Below are positions 52,570 to 62,364 of a stretch of 64,000 bases of DNA, piece by piece. The notes beneath the pieces were generated by a model. It ran no database searches. It saw only the letters and a list, made by a program, of their open reading frames with translations, and had not been told where the DNA came from. The stretch is from Mangrovibacter plantisponsor (GTDB lineage: Bacteria > Pseudomonadota > Gammaproteobacteria > Enterobacterales > Enterobacteriaceae): contig NZ_QGTS01000006.1 of NCBI RefSeq assembly GCF_003182475.1, positions 1-64,000 on the forward strand. Reading direction: 5' to 3'. Every line of letters starts with the position of its first letter. The first letter of the stretch is position 1. A program made the translations under genes and the position numbers.

Positions 52570-54744
52570 TTATAACCCGATACGAATACCCGCCACTCCC
52601 TGAACCGGCTCTTCAATATAGCTGCCCTGCCGGTAGCTGAATTCACCATACAGTGCGACGTTATCCGCTAATTTCGCCGACATCCCCGCGCCGTATTTAC
52701 CCGCCGTACCATTCAGGTTGTTACCAAAGCGGTTTACACCGTTGACTGTTGTCCGGTTCGATTTAACAAACTCCTGCTCAACCCCAAGATGCATATAAGG
52801 CGCGAACTCAGTTTTGCCAAGAGAGAATGTTGCCCCCAGCCGCGTACCGGCTTCCGCCGTCAGGGAGCGGGCTTTACCGGTTTCAGCCTTCATACCATTG
52901 GTCAACCCAACGTTTGCGCTGTTAATGTGCGTGGCGGTGGTGCGCATAAACGGCTCAACAGAGAAGAGCGCACCCGGTTTAATGGTGTACCCGCCTTCCA
53001 GCGCCGTGCTGATACCGTACTGGTGCCAGTTGCCGGTGGTGCTGTTACCGTTGGTCATTTGCGCATTCAGCGAGCTTTCCAGGCGGTTTGCCTTCACCGC
53101 GCCATCAACGTAGAAACCCCTGTTGTCATACCAGGTGGAATATGCACCCAGGCCATAACTGTCGACCTTACTTTTCCCGCCGCGTGCGTGGTTCACCCTG
53201 TTGCCGGAGAGCGTCATAAATGCACCGGTAACCAGGTTACCCCTGCCAAAGCCGGTGGTGATATCGCCACCCAGTTCAATGCCATTCTGGTGCAGTTTGT
53301 AAGCGGCGCCGTTGCTGGTCTCGACGGCACTTTTTTTACCCAGGTAGTGGCCCCAGACGTTACCTTCACCATGACGGTGTTCAGCACGCTGGCTGTTACG
53401 GTATGCGCGCAATGCCTCCAGCTCGCCGCGCATCACATTCAGGCCTGCCGTAGCCATGCTCAGTATGGCGTCTGTGGATGGCGTGGTAACAAGGTTTCCG
53501 CCACCGCCGGGGGTTTCATCTCCACCCGGGTTTTCACCTCCGCCGGGGTTTTCCCCGCCATCGGGCTCATCAGTCATCGCGCCCAGGTACCAGACATTAC
53601 CGCCGTTCAGCCCGTCTTTATCCTGCCCGCTGTAGAGCGTGTACATATAGGTACCGCCATCAACCGCACCGGTGCTGCGGCCGTTCGCTGTGACCATGGC
53701 GAAATCAATTTCGCCGCCCTGGTCGTGGATAAGGTTAACCGTCAGATCGGTGTGATCGGTTATTTCCTTACCTGAGTCTGAAACAGCGACACCAAATGTT
53801 CCTGAACCCTGTTCAATGGTCAAAAAATTAGAATGGCGTTCAGCAAGAGACGAATTAAAGAAAAAGCTTCCGGTACCATTCAGCTCAGAGATATGCAGCG
53901 ATGCATAACCATCCTCCACATCTTGCATAAACAAAACATTGCCGCCATTCATGGTGAGCTTATCTACCTGCACTGGGGTACCTGGGTCTAAAGGGTTTTG
54001 AGCATCAGGGTCTGTGATAGTAGAAATAGAGAGCACCCCTCCGTTAACGTGAACATCAGTTGCACGGGAACCGACAGACATCTTCATTTTACCCGCCGCA
54101 TTGATTTCAGTTTTACCGCCAGCCAGAGAGCCCTGCCCGAGATAAACTGCGCCACCATTTATGGTTGTATTTACTGTTTTCCCACTATTATGAACGAACA
54201 CCTCAGCATTATTGTTCAGGGTTACATTAGTTGCCTGCCCACCACTTTCAATAACCTGGGTGGAGTAATCGTTAAGGACCACTCCGGTAGCCTGCCCATC
54301 ATTAGAAACATACTGGCGCGCATGATTATTCAAAGTCACATTTGATGCCTGTGTCATCCACCCATCAATAAACATTTGGGACTCACCGTTCAGAACCACA
54401 GTAGATGCTTCACCATTAAGGAATACCTTACCATTATCATTCACTGTTATTTCTGACCCAGAACCGAGTAAATATAATTCACCGGCATCATTAATGGTTA
54501 CTTTATTTGTTACCCCACCACCTTTAACAAACTGAACACTATTATTGTAAATAGTTGTATTAACCGCAGTTCCATATACCGTCTGCATGTTAGTAAATTC
54601 AAGAATAATGTCTTCAACGACTTCATCTGAACCTACATTACCACTGTTTTGAGAATACTGAGATAAAGATGCAATCGACGTTACTGGAAACCCCTCAGAT
54701 GCTAACAGAACGAAACATGAAAGATATTTCACTTGAAAATCCAT
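52570..54744 (-). CDS. AIDA-type autotransporter (type Va secreted surface protein)
   Basis: A 724-aa self-secreting surface protein; I do not recognise it as a named adhesin. A short signal-like segment (about 6-26) is followed by about ten imperfect 17-20-residue AIDA-like repeats (60-240; pattern VTLNN..A.VFV...G.A.N), which form a beta-helix. A pertactin-type autochaperone block follows (262-390), then a Gly/Pro linker with GGENPGG repeats (396-417), and a C-terminal autotransporter barrel (about 455-724). The chain ends AGIRIGL, so the last strand has I and L where an aromatic is usual. AAAGGTG precedes ATG 54744. It occupies the E. coli fhuA position. Role, from family only: adhesion, aggregation or biofilm. 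Confidence 0.9.
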   Translation of the reverse strand: MDFQVKYLSCFVLLASEGFPVTSIASLSQYSQNSGNVGSDEVVEDIILEFTNMQTVYGTAVNTTIYNNSVQFVKGGGVTNKVTINDAGELYLLGSGSEITVNDNGKVFLNGEASTVVLNGESQMFIDGWMTQASNVTLNNHARQYVSNDGQATGVVLNDYSTQVIESGGQATNVTLNNNAEVFVHNSGKTVNTTINGGAVYLGQGSLAGGKTEINAAGKMKMSVGSRATDVHVNGGVLSISTITDPDAQNPLDPGTPVQVDKLTMNGGNVLFMQDVEDGYASLHISELNGTGSFFFNSSLAERHSNFLTIEQGSGTFGVAVSDSGKEITDHTDLTVNLIHDQGGEIDFAMVTANGRSTGAVDGGTYMYTLYSGQDKDGLNGGNVWYLGAMTDEPDGGENPGGGENPGGDETPGGGGNLVTTPSTDAILSMATAGLNVMRGELEALRAYRNSQRAEHRHGEGNVWGHYLGKKSAVETSNGAAYKLHQNGIELGGDITTGFGRGNLVTGAFMTLSGNRVNHARGGKSKVDSYGLGAYSTWYDNRGFYVDGAVKANRLESSLNAQMTNGNSTTGNWHQYGISTALEGGYTIKPGALFSVEPFMRTTATHINSANVGLTNGMKAETGKARSLTAEAGTRLGATFSLGKTEFAPYMHLGVEQEFVKSNRTTVNGVNRFGNNLNGTAGKYGAGMSAKLADNVALYGEFSYRQGSYIEEPVQGVAGIRIGL

Positions 54745-55670
54745 AAATCACCTTTTACGTTTTAATAAAAATAATTTAGCGCAAGAAAGTATTTTTAATA
54801 GATAAAAAATATGTAGCACTGAAGGTATTTTGGAGATCACACAGAAAATATTTAAAAAAAATATACCAATTGATTGCAGGAACAAACTTATCTGAAAAGC
54901 ACTCTTAATATAGTGAAGGTTAACAGCAACCAGGCAACCTTCATTACTTTTATCCTCATTGTTTTCAGTACGCCACACACTACACTCTCCAGAGCAGGAG
55001 AAATGCTATCAGTAAACCTCTTTTATAGTCTTATATATTGAAAGTAATTGTAAAAATAAATATAAATACCAATAAATACTGACTTTATGAACTATAATTC
55101 CGCTTTATATTAAAATAACAGGATGTTATATCATTAAGAAGATAAGGAAAATTGCTGGCAACCGTTTTCTCGCGAGCATGCAACCCGATTTTGTAGCGCG
55201 TCATGGCAATGTACTATTGTCATACATAAAAAACGCTATCGTTTCTCGAACAAGAAATTCATCAGGCTTATAAGAGATAATGAAATCTCGCAACTGAACG
55301 GAAACTTATTTCTGTATCAGGCACCATATTTTATATGTATAGTAGTGAAAGGTGTATATTTATTAGCAGGCACACGCAAAAGATAATAAATATATCTCTC
55401 TTGGCAAAATTATTACCAGGCTGGTTATAAAAGCATTCAATAATATTAATAAATGGCTTGTTGATGATTTAATCCTGCTCCTGAATTTATCCTTCTGGCT
55501 CTGTCTGCATACACAACAGCACTAACATAAATCAGGACAGACACATTCCTCGAACTCCCCTGGCAGATCCTTTTATCTCTTAATTGATTGTTCGCTTAAG
55601 AATAACGGCAACGTTCACGCCCTGACCTCTCCTCTTCTCTGCCATCCGTTTTCAGAACGTTTCAGCGGAT
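54745..55670. other. AT-rich spacer upstream of the autotransporter, no confident gene
   Basis: Between the autotransporter start and the mrcB terminator lies about 925 bp that is visibly richer in A and T than the rest of the window. It presumably carries the autotransporter promoter and could attract H-NS. I see no fhuA remnant, transposase or tRNA. Two weak frames exist: a 76-codon minus-strand frame (54748-54978, see findings) and a 60-codon plus-strand frame without a proper start (55091-55270), which I do not call a gene. Confidence 0.7.
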
Positions 55671-55742
55671 AAAAAAAGCCCCTGTTTGGCGACTGCTTCC
55701 CTCTGGCTAAGAGGGGGAAACAGTACGCCATTCACAGGGGCT
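55671..55742 (-). terminator. Composite terminator after mrcB
   Basis: Outer arms AGCCCCTGT and ACAGGGGCT (55677-55685 and 55734-55742) enclose an inner hairpin TTCCCTCT/AGAGGGGGAA (about 55698-55720). On the minus strand the structure runs into TTTTTTT. It begins 7 bp past the mrcB stop and isolates mrcB from the autotransporter. Confidence 0.8.
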
Positions 55743-55748
55743 GTACGG

Positions 55749-58298
55749 TTAATTACTGCCGAACATGTCTTTTATCCAGCCAGCCACACCATCACTCTTC
55801 TCTTGTTGTTGAGGCTGTTGCTGCTGCTGCGGTTGTTGAGACGGCTGCCCTTGCTGCTGGCCATCCGCCGCAGGTGGTTGCTGAGACATTGGCTGAGACT
55901 GCTGGCACAACACAGACGGGTCGGTGGTCCACACCGGCAATGTACGCACACCACCACCGTTGCACTGGAACTGCCCCATATCGTCCACACTCATGTCGAC
56001 AACGTCTTCCGGAGGTACCAAATCAAGTGGCATTGGCGATTCATTAGTAAGATAGCGCTGATACAGAGTCATTGCCCCACTCGAACCATAGAAACGTGTT
56101 GGCTGATTATTATCGCGGCCAAGCCAGGTAATCACGACCTCACGGCCATCAATCCCCGCAAACCAGCTATCCACCAGATTGTTCGTAGTCCCGGTTTTAC
56201 CGGCCAAATGCAGTTTCGGGAACTTCACGCTCAGCGCATGGCCGGTACCACGGCTAACCACCTGTTGCATGGTGTAGAGCGTCAGATAGGCAGCCTGAGC
56301 CGGCACAGCCCGTTCCGCCTGCGGGAAGCTTTGGTACAACACGGTACCATCTTCACCAATCACTGAACGCAATACGGATAATGTCGCCCGGTTTCCGCCA
56401 CTGGCAATCGTCTGGAAAGCCTGTGCAACTTCAATCGGGGTAAGGTTCAATGCACCCAGCAACATCGCGGGCACTGGCGTCAGTTGGTCTTTGGAGACAC
56501 CCAGTTTTTGCCAGGTATCAACAATAGAAGACAGGCCCAGCGTCATACCCAGGTTAACCGTCGGCACGTTCATTGAACGAGTAAGCGCATCCACCAGCAT
56601 CACCTGCCCACTGAAGCGCTTATCGTCGTTTTGCGGCGACCAGGTTTGGCCATTGGATAAACGCAAAGTAATAGGCGCATCAGCAATCCAGGTATTCAGG
56701 CGATACTGATTAGGCTGGCTCAGTGCTGTCAGGTATGTTGCTGGTTTTGCCAAAGAACCAATAGAGCGGCGTGCCTGCAGTGCACGGTTATACCCGGCAA
56801 ACTGAGGATTAGACCCACCGACAATCGCCCGAACTTCCCCGGTAAAACGGTCAACGACAACCATCGCCGTTTCCAGATCGCTCAATTTACGTTGCTTACG
56901 CAACTGCGGGATCCCTTCGGTAACCGCTTTTTCTGCGGCGTCCTGGGAAACCGGGTCAAACGTTGTGAAGATTTTCACCCCGGAAAGGTCTTTGATTTTA
57001 TCGCCAAGTTTCTGCTGCAATTCCTGTTTAACCAGTTGCATAAACGCAGGCTGTGGCGAAATCACGCCACCACGCGGCTGCACACCGAGCGGGCGCGCAC
57101 TTAGCGTGTCGTAGAGATCCTGGTCAATAACTTTCTGTTCCTGCAACAAGCGCAATACGATATTACGCCGTTCCAGGGCCAGTTTTGGCCGGCTCCATGG
57201 GTTATATAATGACGCCCCTTTCACCATACCAACCAGCAACGCCTGTTGATCCAGGCTCAGTTCTTCTACCGGGCGGCCAAAGTAATACAGGCTGGCAAGC
57301 GGGAAACCGCGAATCTCATTATTGCCACTCTGCCCCAGGTAAACTTCATTCAGGTAGAGTTCGAGAATACGGTCTTTGCTGTAGCGGGCATCCATAATCA
57401 GCGCCATATAGGCTTCATTGGCCTTACGCCACAAAGAACGCTCATTGGATAAAAACAGGTTTTTGACCAGCTGCTGAGTCAGAGTACTCCCACCCTGAAC
57501 GGCACGACCGGCGGTGATATTCGCGATAAACGCACGGCCAATGGAGTACAGGCTTATCCCGTCGTGTTCATAGAAATGCCGGTCTTCTGTAGCAATCAGC
57601 GTGTCCACCAGCAAGTCAGGGAAACCTGAGCGTTTCACAAACAAACGTTCTTCACCATTAGGCGAAGAAAGCATGGTTATCAAACGTGGGTCGAGGCGCA
57701 ACAGGCCAAAGCTGCGGCCATTGTCCATATTCTGGATGGAATCAAGGTGGTCACCATCAAACACCAGGCGCGCCCGCACCTGGCCTTCTTTGCCATCCGG
57801 GAAATCAAATGGACGGCGGATCATCTCAATACTATTCGCCTGGACGGTAAACTCACCAGGACGCGTCATCCGCGTCACCTGGCGGTATTGGGTTGCTTCC
57901 AGCAAATTGATCATCTCTTTTTTGCTGGTCGGCATATCCGGTTCCAGGCTTACCATGCGGCCGTAAACGGCTGCCGGTAATTGCCAGACCTGCCCGTCAA
58001 TACGGCTGCGGATTTTCTGGTCGAGGTAAACCCCATATGCAGCGACAATCACTGCAAAAATAATGAACAGTTTTACCAGTAGCCACAGCAACCAGCGCTT
58101 TTTGCCGGGTGGGCTCTTTTTCTTACCTTTCCGTTTACTCGGCATGGGCTCCTCGTCTTCGTCCTCATACTCATCGTCGTAATCGTCGTAGTCGTCATCG
58201 TAATCATCATCACGATGCCCGCGACGGCTTGCTTTCGGTTTTGAAGGACGGCCAGATTTGGGTTTACGTCCGATTGGTTCGCGGTCATTCCCCGCCAT
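55749..58298 (-). CDS. mrcB: Penicillin-binding protein 1B
   Basis: Bifunctional class A PBP that polymerises and cross-links peptidoglycan with LpoB. A cytoplasmic tail with an Asp/Glu/Tyr tract (about 30-50) and a basic stretch leads to one membrane helix (about 69-88), a UB2H-type LpoB-binding domain, the glycosyltransferase (E238 in [12 protein letters not shown]), and the transpeptidase (S515-x-x-K518, S575-M-N, K701-T-G). A Gln/Pro-rich low-complexity tail precedes [14 protein letters not shown]. 849 aa (E. coli 844). An internal ATG at codon 52 (58145) matches the start of the short PBP1B form in E. coli. Confidence 0.97.
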   Translation of the reverse strand: MAGNDREPIGRKPKSGRPSKPKASRRGHRDDDYDDDYDDYDDEYEDEDEEPMPSKRKGKKKSPPGKKRWLLWLLVKLFIIFAVIVAAYGVYLDQKIRSRIDGQVWQLPAAVYGRMVSLEPDMPTSKKEMINLLEATQYRQVTRMTRPGEFTVQANSIEMIRRPFDFPDGKEGQVRARLVFDGDHLDSIQNMDNGRSFGLLRLDPRLITMLSSPNGEERLFVKRSGFPDLLVDTLIATEDRHFYEHDGISLYSIGRAFIANITAGRAVQGGSTLTQQLVKNLFLSNERSLWRKANEAYMALIMDARYSKDRILELYLNEVYLGQSGNNEIRGFPLASLYYFGRPVEELSLDQQALLVGMVKGASLYNPWSRPKLALERRNIVLRLLQEQKVIDQDLYDTLSARPLGVQPRGGVISPQPAFMQLVKQELQQKLGDKIKDLSGVKIFTTFDPVSQDAAEKAVTEGIPQLRKQRKLSDLETAMVVVDRFTGEVRAIVGGSNPQFAGYNRALQARRSIGSLAKPATYLTALSQPNQYRLNTWIADAPITLRLSNGQTWSPQNDDKRFSGQVMLVDALTRSMNVPTVNLGMTLGLSSIVDTWQKLGVSKDQLTPVPAMLLGALNLTPIEVAQAFQTIASGGNRATLSVLRSVIGEDGTVLYQSFPQAERAVPAQAAYLTLYTMQQVVSRGTGHALSVKFPKLHLAGKTGTTNNLVDSWFAGIDGREVVITWLGRDNNQPTRFYGSSGAMTLYQRYLTNESPMPLDLVPPEDVVDMSVDDMGQFQCNGGGVRTLPVWTTDPSVLCQQSQPMSQQPPAADGQQQGQPSQQPQQQQQPQQQEKSDGVAGWIKDMFGSN

Positions 58299-58398
58299 GC
58301 TTTTTCTCCAAAAAACGCCAGGCGCAGGCGTTTGATTCTCATTGCTTGCGCCAATTCTGAAACAAGAAATCTCTCAAAAAAACAGATAACCGCCTGAT

Positions 58399-60846
58399 TC
58401 AGACTGGCGGCTGGTACTTTTTCGTCCTGCGGGTCGGTGCAGTTGTCGCGGGTGAGTCCGGCCAGAGATGTTTGGGATAACGCCCTTTCATCTCTTTTTG
58501 AACCTCCCGATACGCCCCTTGCCAGAACCCACCCAGATCACTGGTTACCTGTAACGGGCGCATTGCCGGTGAAAGCAGCTCCAGCGTTAGCGGAACACGG
58601 TTCTGTGCAATACACGGGGTCACGGCCTCGCCATACATTTCCTGCATTCTTACCGAGAGTATGGGGGGTTTATCGCTAAAATAACGAATGGCAACCCGAC
58701 TCCCGGTGGGCACAGTGTAATGAGTTGGTAGCTCACTATCCAGACGTTGGCGTAATGACCAGTCCAGTAAATTGCAAAGAGCTTTAACTAAATCCACATT
58801 CTGCAAAGCCTGCCGAGAGCTAACCTGTTGAATTTCAGGCGCCAGCCAGGTGTCGATAGTTGCCAATAATGCACTATCAGCCACACAAGGCCAGTTGTAC
58901 TCAGGTAACCAGTTCGCCGCACAGGCAATTCGCACCCGCATTTGTTGTGATGCTTCTGTCCAGTTCAGGGCAGACAAGCCTTTATCACGTATGCCATTCA
59001 AAATCGCCTGAGTCATATCCGCCTGAGACGGTTTGGCAAGTGGCTGGCTCTTCACCACCAGCTCACCAATTTGCCAACGGCGAATTGCACGCAATGTTCC
59101 CTGATCTTCATGCCATTCAACGCTGTCGCGCACAGCAACCAGGTGCCCCATTTCTGCCTGCACAGCGTCAATATCCAGCGGCAGTGCCAGCAGGATACGG
59201 GCATCGGGTGACTGGTTGCCCTGTAACAAGCTCACAGCGATCAGCCAGTCATAGCGGTGCAGCGCATTATCCTGGTTCAGCATGGCACCCATACCATTCG
59301 CCAGTTGATAGCGCCCACTCTGCCCCCGGCGCCGGGCAATACGGTCAGCATAAGCCAAAGCCAACAACCGGGTTGCACACTGGCTGTTCACTTCACCCGT
59401 TGGTGCTTTTTTGTGGATACGCTGTAACAATTGCCGGGCGCGTTGGTTCCACTGAGGCATATTGCGGTACAGCAAAGCATGCAAATCACCGTCACTGTTT
59501 CTTGGCGGCTCTTCTATAATTGCGACCAGTTTTGCCGCAGTCGCGCGCTCATCAGCATCCCGAGCGTTAGCCAGCATTACACCGGCACGCGGCTCAATAC
59601 CAAAGGCGGCAACCTGGCGCCCCAGCTCAGTGAGGCGCCACTGCGCATCCATAACACCCAGCTGTTGTAGTAAGGCTTGCGCTGCGGCTACTGCTGCCTG
59701 TGGAGGCGTATCCAGCCAGGTAAGTGCTGTAACATCATGGCAGCCCCATTGTGCAAGCTCCAGCAACAGCCCACTCATTTCGCTGTGCAGGATATCAGGT
59801 TCACTTTGTAGTGGTGCTCTGTCTGCCTGTTCTTTACTGGTCAAATGGACACAGATACCCGGCTCAAGCCGCCCGGCGCGGCCAGCGCGTTGTGTCATGG
59901 AAGCCTGACTAATGCGCAGCGTTTCCAGGCGGGTTAACCCGGTACGGATATCAAACCTGGCTGCGCGCTCCTGAGCGCTGTCCACCACCAGCCGGATACC
60001 TTCAATCGTCAGGCTGGTTTCAGCAATATTGGTTGCCAGCACCACCTTTCTAAACCCATCACCAGCGGGAAGAATCGCTTTGCGCTGTTCCGCCAGCGGT
60101 AATGCGCCATACAGAGGGCACAGCACCACATCATCACTGACCAGGGATGACAACGCCTCCTGCACACGCTGAATTTCTCCAACACCGGGTAAAAACAATA
60201 ACAAAGAACCTGTTTCTTCCCGTAATAACTGGTTCACCGCACGGGCAACAGCCACATCAAAAGGAATATGGCTTGCCAAAGACTGGTAGCGGCGTTCGAC
60301 GGGAAAAGCACGCCCACGCGAAACCACCACCGGCGCATCAGGTAAACAGGCACTCAGGCGTTCGTCGTCCAGAGTTGCCGACATAATCAGTACCCGCAGG
60401 TCGTCACGCAAACCCGCCTGAACATCCAGCAACAATGCCAGAGCCATATCGGCCTGGAGGCTGCGCTCGTGAAACTCGTCCAGAATGACCAGCGCCACGC
60501 CACTAAGCTCAGGATCCTGCTGAATCATGCGAGTGAGGATCCCTTCGGTTACGACTTCCAGCACGGTTCGCGGGCCTACGCAGGTTTGTGCCCGCATGCG
60601 GTAACCAACAGTCTCTCCCGGCTCTTCACCCAACAACTCAGCAAGACGCTGCGCGACATTGCGCGCGGCCAGCCTGCGAGGCTCCAGCAAAATAATCCGC
60701 CCTTTAGCACGAAAATGCGCCAATAGTTGCAGCGGTAGCCACGTCGATTTACCTGCACCGGTAGGTGCATTCAGCAAAACCTGTGGTGCCGAGTTCAGCG
60801 CACAAACCAGCTCATCCACAACTTCTGCAACAGGTAATAACGACAC
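58399..60846 (-). CDS. hrpB: ATP-dependent helicase HrpB
   Basis: DEAH-family superfamily 2 helicase of uncertain substrate. Walker A GAGKST at 30-35 and motif II DEFH at 123-126 (DEFH in place of DEAH, as in E. coli HrpB), SAT, and the QRAGRAGR motif VI. The HrpB-specific C-terminal domain ends in APTRRTKKYQPPV. 815 aa (E. coli 809). It starts with GTG at 60844-60846 behind TGGAG. Divergent from thpR and upstream of mrcB. Confidence 0.95.
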   Translation of the reverse strand: MSLLPVAEVVDELVCALNSAPQVLLNAPTGAGKSTWLPLQLLAHFRAKGRIILLEPRRLAARNVAQRLAELLGEEPGETVGYRMRAQTCVGPRTVLEVVTEGILTRMIQQDPELSGVALVILDEFHERSLQADMALALLLDVQAGLRDDLRVLIMSATLDDERLSACLPDAPVVVSRGRAFPVERRYQSLASHIPFDVAVARAVNQLLREETGSLLLFLPGVGEIQRVQEALSSLVSDDVVLCPLYGALPLAEQRKAILPAGDGFRKVVLATNIAETSLTIEGIRLVVDSAQERAARFDIRTGLTRLETLRISQASMTQRAGRAGRLEPGICVHLTSKEQADRAPLQSEPDILHSEMSGLLLELAQWGCHDVTALTWLDTPPQAAVAAAQALLQQLGVMDAQWRLTELGRQVAAFGIEPRAGVMLANARDADERATAAKLVAIIEEPPRNSDGDLHALLYRNMPQWNQRARQLLQRIHKKAPTGEVNSQCATRLLALAYADRIARRRGQSGRYQLANGMGAMLNQDNALHRYDWLIAVSLLQGNQSPDARILLALPLDIDAVQAEMGHLVAVRDSVEWHEDQGTLRAIRRWQIGELVVKSQPLAKPSQADMTQAILNGIRDKGLSALNWTEASQQMRVRIACAANWLPEYNWPCVADSALLATIDTWLAPEIQQVSSRQALQNVDLVKALCNLLDWSLRQRLDSELPTHYTVPTGSRVAIRYFSDKPPILSVRMQEMYGEAVTPCIAQNRVPLTLELLSPAMRPLQVTSDLGGFWQGAYREVQKEMKGRYPKHLWPDSPATTAPTRRTKKYQPPV

Positions 60847-60942
60847 AGAGCACTCCAGGGGTTAACATAAAAAGAGCAGCATTGTAGGCTGTAAGCTGTG
60901 ATTATGCACGGCCCGTAACTTTTACTACACCAGCAGACGACT

Positions 60943-61482
60943 ATGCCTGAAACCAAACGGCTCTTTTTTGCCATTGCCCTGCCAGCCCCCCTGCAACAGG
61001 AAATTATTGACTGGCGCGCAACGCACTTCCCGGAAACAACCGGGCGGCCAGTTGCAGCAGCAAACCTTCATCTGACGCTGGCCTTTTTAGGTGATGTTAC
61101 CTCTGAGAAACAACAAGTATTGATGCAACTGGCCCGCAGAATTCGCCAGGGTGCTTTTGCTCTGACACTGGATGACGCTGGGCTGTGGGTGCGCTCACAG
61201 GTGATTTGGCTGGGGACACGCAGCCCGGCGCGCGGGTTACTGTCACTGGCTGATATGCTGCGAGCACAAGCCGCGCGTAATGGCTGCTACCAAAGCCCGC
61301 AGCCATTCCATCCGCATATCACACTGTGGCGCAACGCAGTTCGCGATGCCCGGCTTCCTGCACCTGGTTTTCGCTGGTCTTTCACTGTCAGCAGTTTTGC
61401 ACTCTACGAGTCGCAATTCGCCCGGGGCCGCACACGCTATACCCCACTGGCTGAATTTCCTCTTGAGCAACCGGAGAGTTAA
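60943..61482 (+). CDS. thpR: RNA 2',3'-cyclic phosphodiesterase ThpR (LigT)
   Basis: 2H-family phosphoesterase that opens 2',3'-cyclic phosphates on RNA; first found as a 2'-5' RNA ligase. Both HxTx motifs are present: HLTL (43-46) and HITL (125-128). 179 aa (E. coli 176). Its TAA overlaps the sfsA ATG (TAATG), so the two are coupled. Confidence 0.95.
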   Translation: MPETKRLFFAIALPAPLQQEIIDWRATHFPETTGRPVAAANLHLTLAFLGDVTSEKQQVLMQLARRIRQGAFALTLDDAGLWVRSQVIWLGTRSPARGLLSLADMLRAQAARNGCYQSPQPFHPHITLWRNAVRDARLPAPGFRWSFTVSSFALYESQFARGRTRYTPLAEFPLEQPES

Positions 61483-62186
61483 TGGATTTTTCCCCTGTAT
61501 TACATTCCGCCACCCTGGTGCGCCGTTACAAACGTTTTCTGGCTGATGTTATTACTGAGCAGGGAGAAGCCCTGACACTGCATTGCCCCAATACCGGCGC
61601 AATGACCGGGTGCGGCAGCCCGGGCGACAAAGTCTGGTATTCCACCTCGGATAACCCGAAAAGGAAGTATGCCTGCACCTGGGAACTGACAGAAACCCGC
61701 AGTGGCGCTGTTATTTGTGTTAACACACAGCGTGCCAATCAACTCACAGAAGAAGCCTTGCGGGCTGGGTGTATTCCGGCCTTAACTGGCTATGAAAATA
61801 TTAAGCGTGAAGTAAAATATGGGCACGAAAACAGCCGGTGCGACTTTATGTTACAGGCATGTAAACAGGTTAACTGCTATATTGAAGTTAAGTCTGTCAC
61901 GCTCTCGGACGAGGGTCAGGGCTATTTTCCTGATGCAGTGACAACCCGTGGTCAAAAGCATTTGCGTGAACTGATAGCAATTGCGGAACAGGGGGAACGC
62001 GCGGTATTACTGTTTGCGGCGTTACACACTGCCATTACGTGTGTTTCTCCCGCCAGCCACATTGATGCGGCCTATGCGCAGTTGCTCAAAAAAGCACTGC
62101 ACAGCGGCGTAGAGGTTTATGCCTGGGGGGCCTCAATCAGCCCTGAAAAAATGGTACTGAACCGCCCGCTCAATGTTGTGGTCTAA
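61482..62186 (+). CDS. sfsA: Sugar fermentation stimulation protein SfsA
   Basis: DNA-binding protein first isolated for boosting maltose use; the true role is open. It shows an OB-like N-terminal part with [11 protein letters not shown] and a C-terminal half with restriction-endonuclease-like residues (CDFML and IEVKSVTL), which suggest a PD-(D/E)XK fold. 234 aa as in E. coli. It overlaps thpR and precedes dksA. Confidence 0.95.
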   Translation: MDFSPVLHSATLVRRYKRFLADVITEQGEALTLHCPNTGAMTGCGSPGDKVWYSTSDNPKRKYACTWELTETRSGAVICVNTQRANQLTEEALRAGCIPALTGYENIKREVKYGHENSRCDFMLQACKQVNCYIEVKSVTLSDEGQGYFPDAVTTRGQKHLRELIAIAEQGERAVLLFAALHTAITCVSPASHIDAAYAQLLKKALHSGVEVYAWGASISPEKMVLNRPLNVVV

Positions 62187-62273
62187 CAGATTGTTTCGTG
62201 TCAGTATGTTGTTGGATAAATGCTGCGCGCGTGAATACGCTTTTCCTCACAGGGTTGTCAAGAGGTGTGTTTA

Positions 62274-62279
62274 TATAAT
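62274..62279 (+). promoter_or_regulatory. Putative dksA -10 box
   Basis: A perfect TATAAT in the 178-bp sfsA-dksA spacer. The nearest -35-like hexamer (TTGTCA) is only 13 bp upstream, so spacing is poor and the -35 is uncertain; this is a candidate only. Confidence 0.4.
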
Positions 62280-62364
62280 TGCTATCCGGAAAAGCTTCTG
62301 TTATTTATAGCGACCTGATTTTCCCCCGACAGGGGATCGATAGTGCGTGTTAAGGAGAAGCAAC

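Noticed and set aside
53505-53580. Short direct repeats that might suggest a CRISPR array
   Set aside because: They are in-frame Gly/Pro linker codons of the autotransporter, without unique spacers of constant length.
52789-53775. A 328-codon open frame opposite the autotransporter
   Set aside because: Antisense shadow of the barrel and linker region; the autotransporter frame has full domain support.
55091-55270. A 60-codon plus-strand frame in the AT-rich spacer (contains NRFLASMQPDFVARHG)
   Set aside because: It has no good start codon or ribosome-binding site, and the peptide resembles nothing I know; could be a gene remnant but cannot be supported.
55686-56366. A 226-codon Leu/Arg-rich open frame opposite the mrcB 3' end
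   Set aside because: Its leucine and arginine runs are the complement of the Gln codons of the PBP1B tail.
58860-59519. A 219-codon open frame opposite hrpB
   Set aside because: No recognisable domain; antisense to a complete helicase gene.
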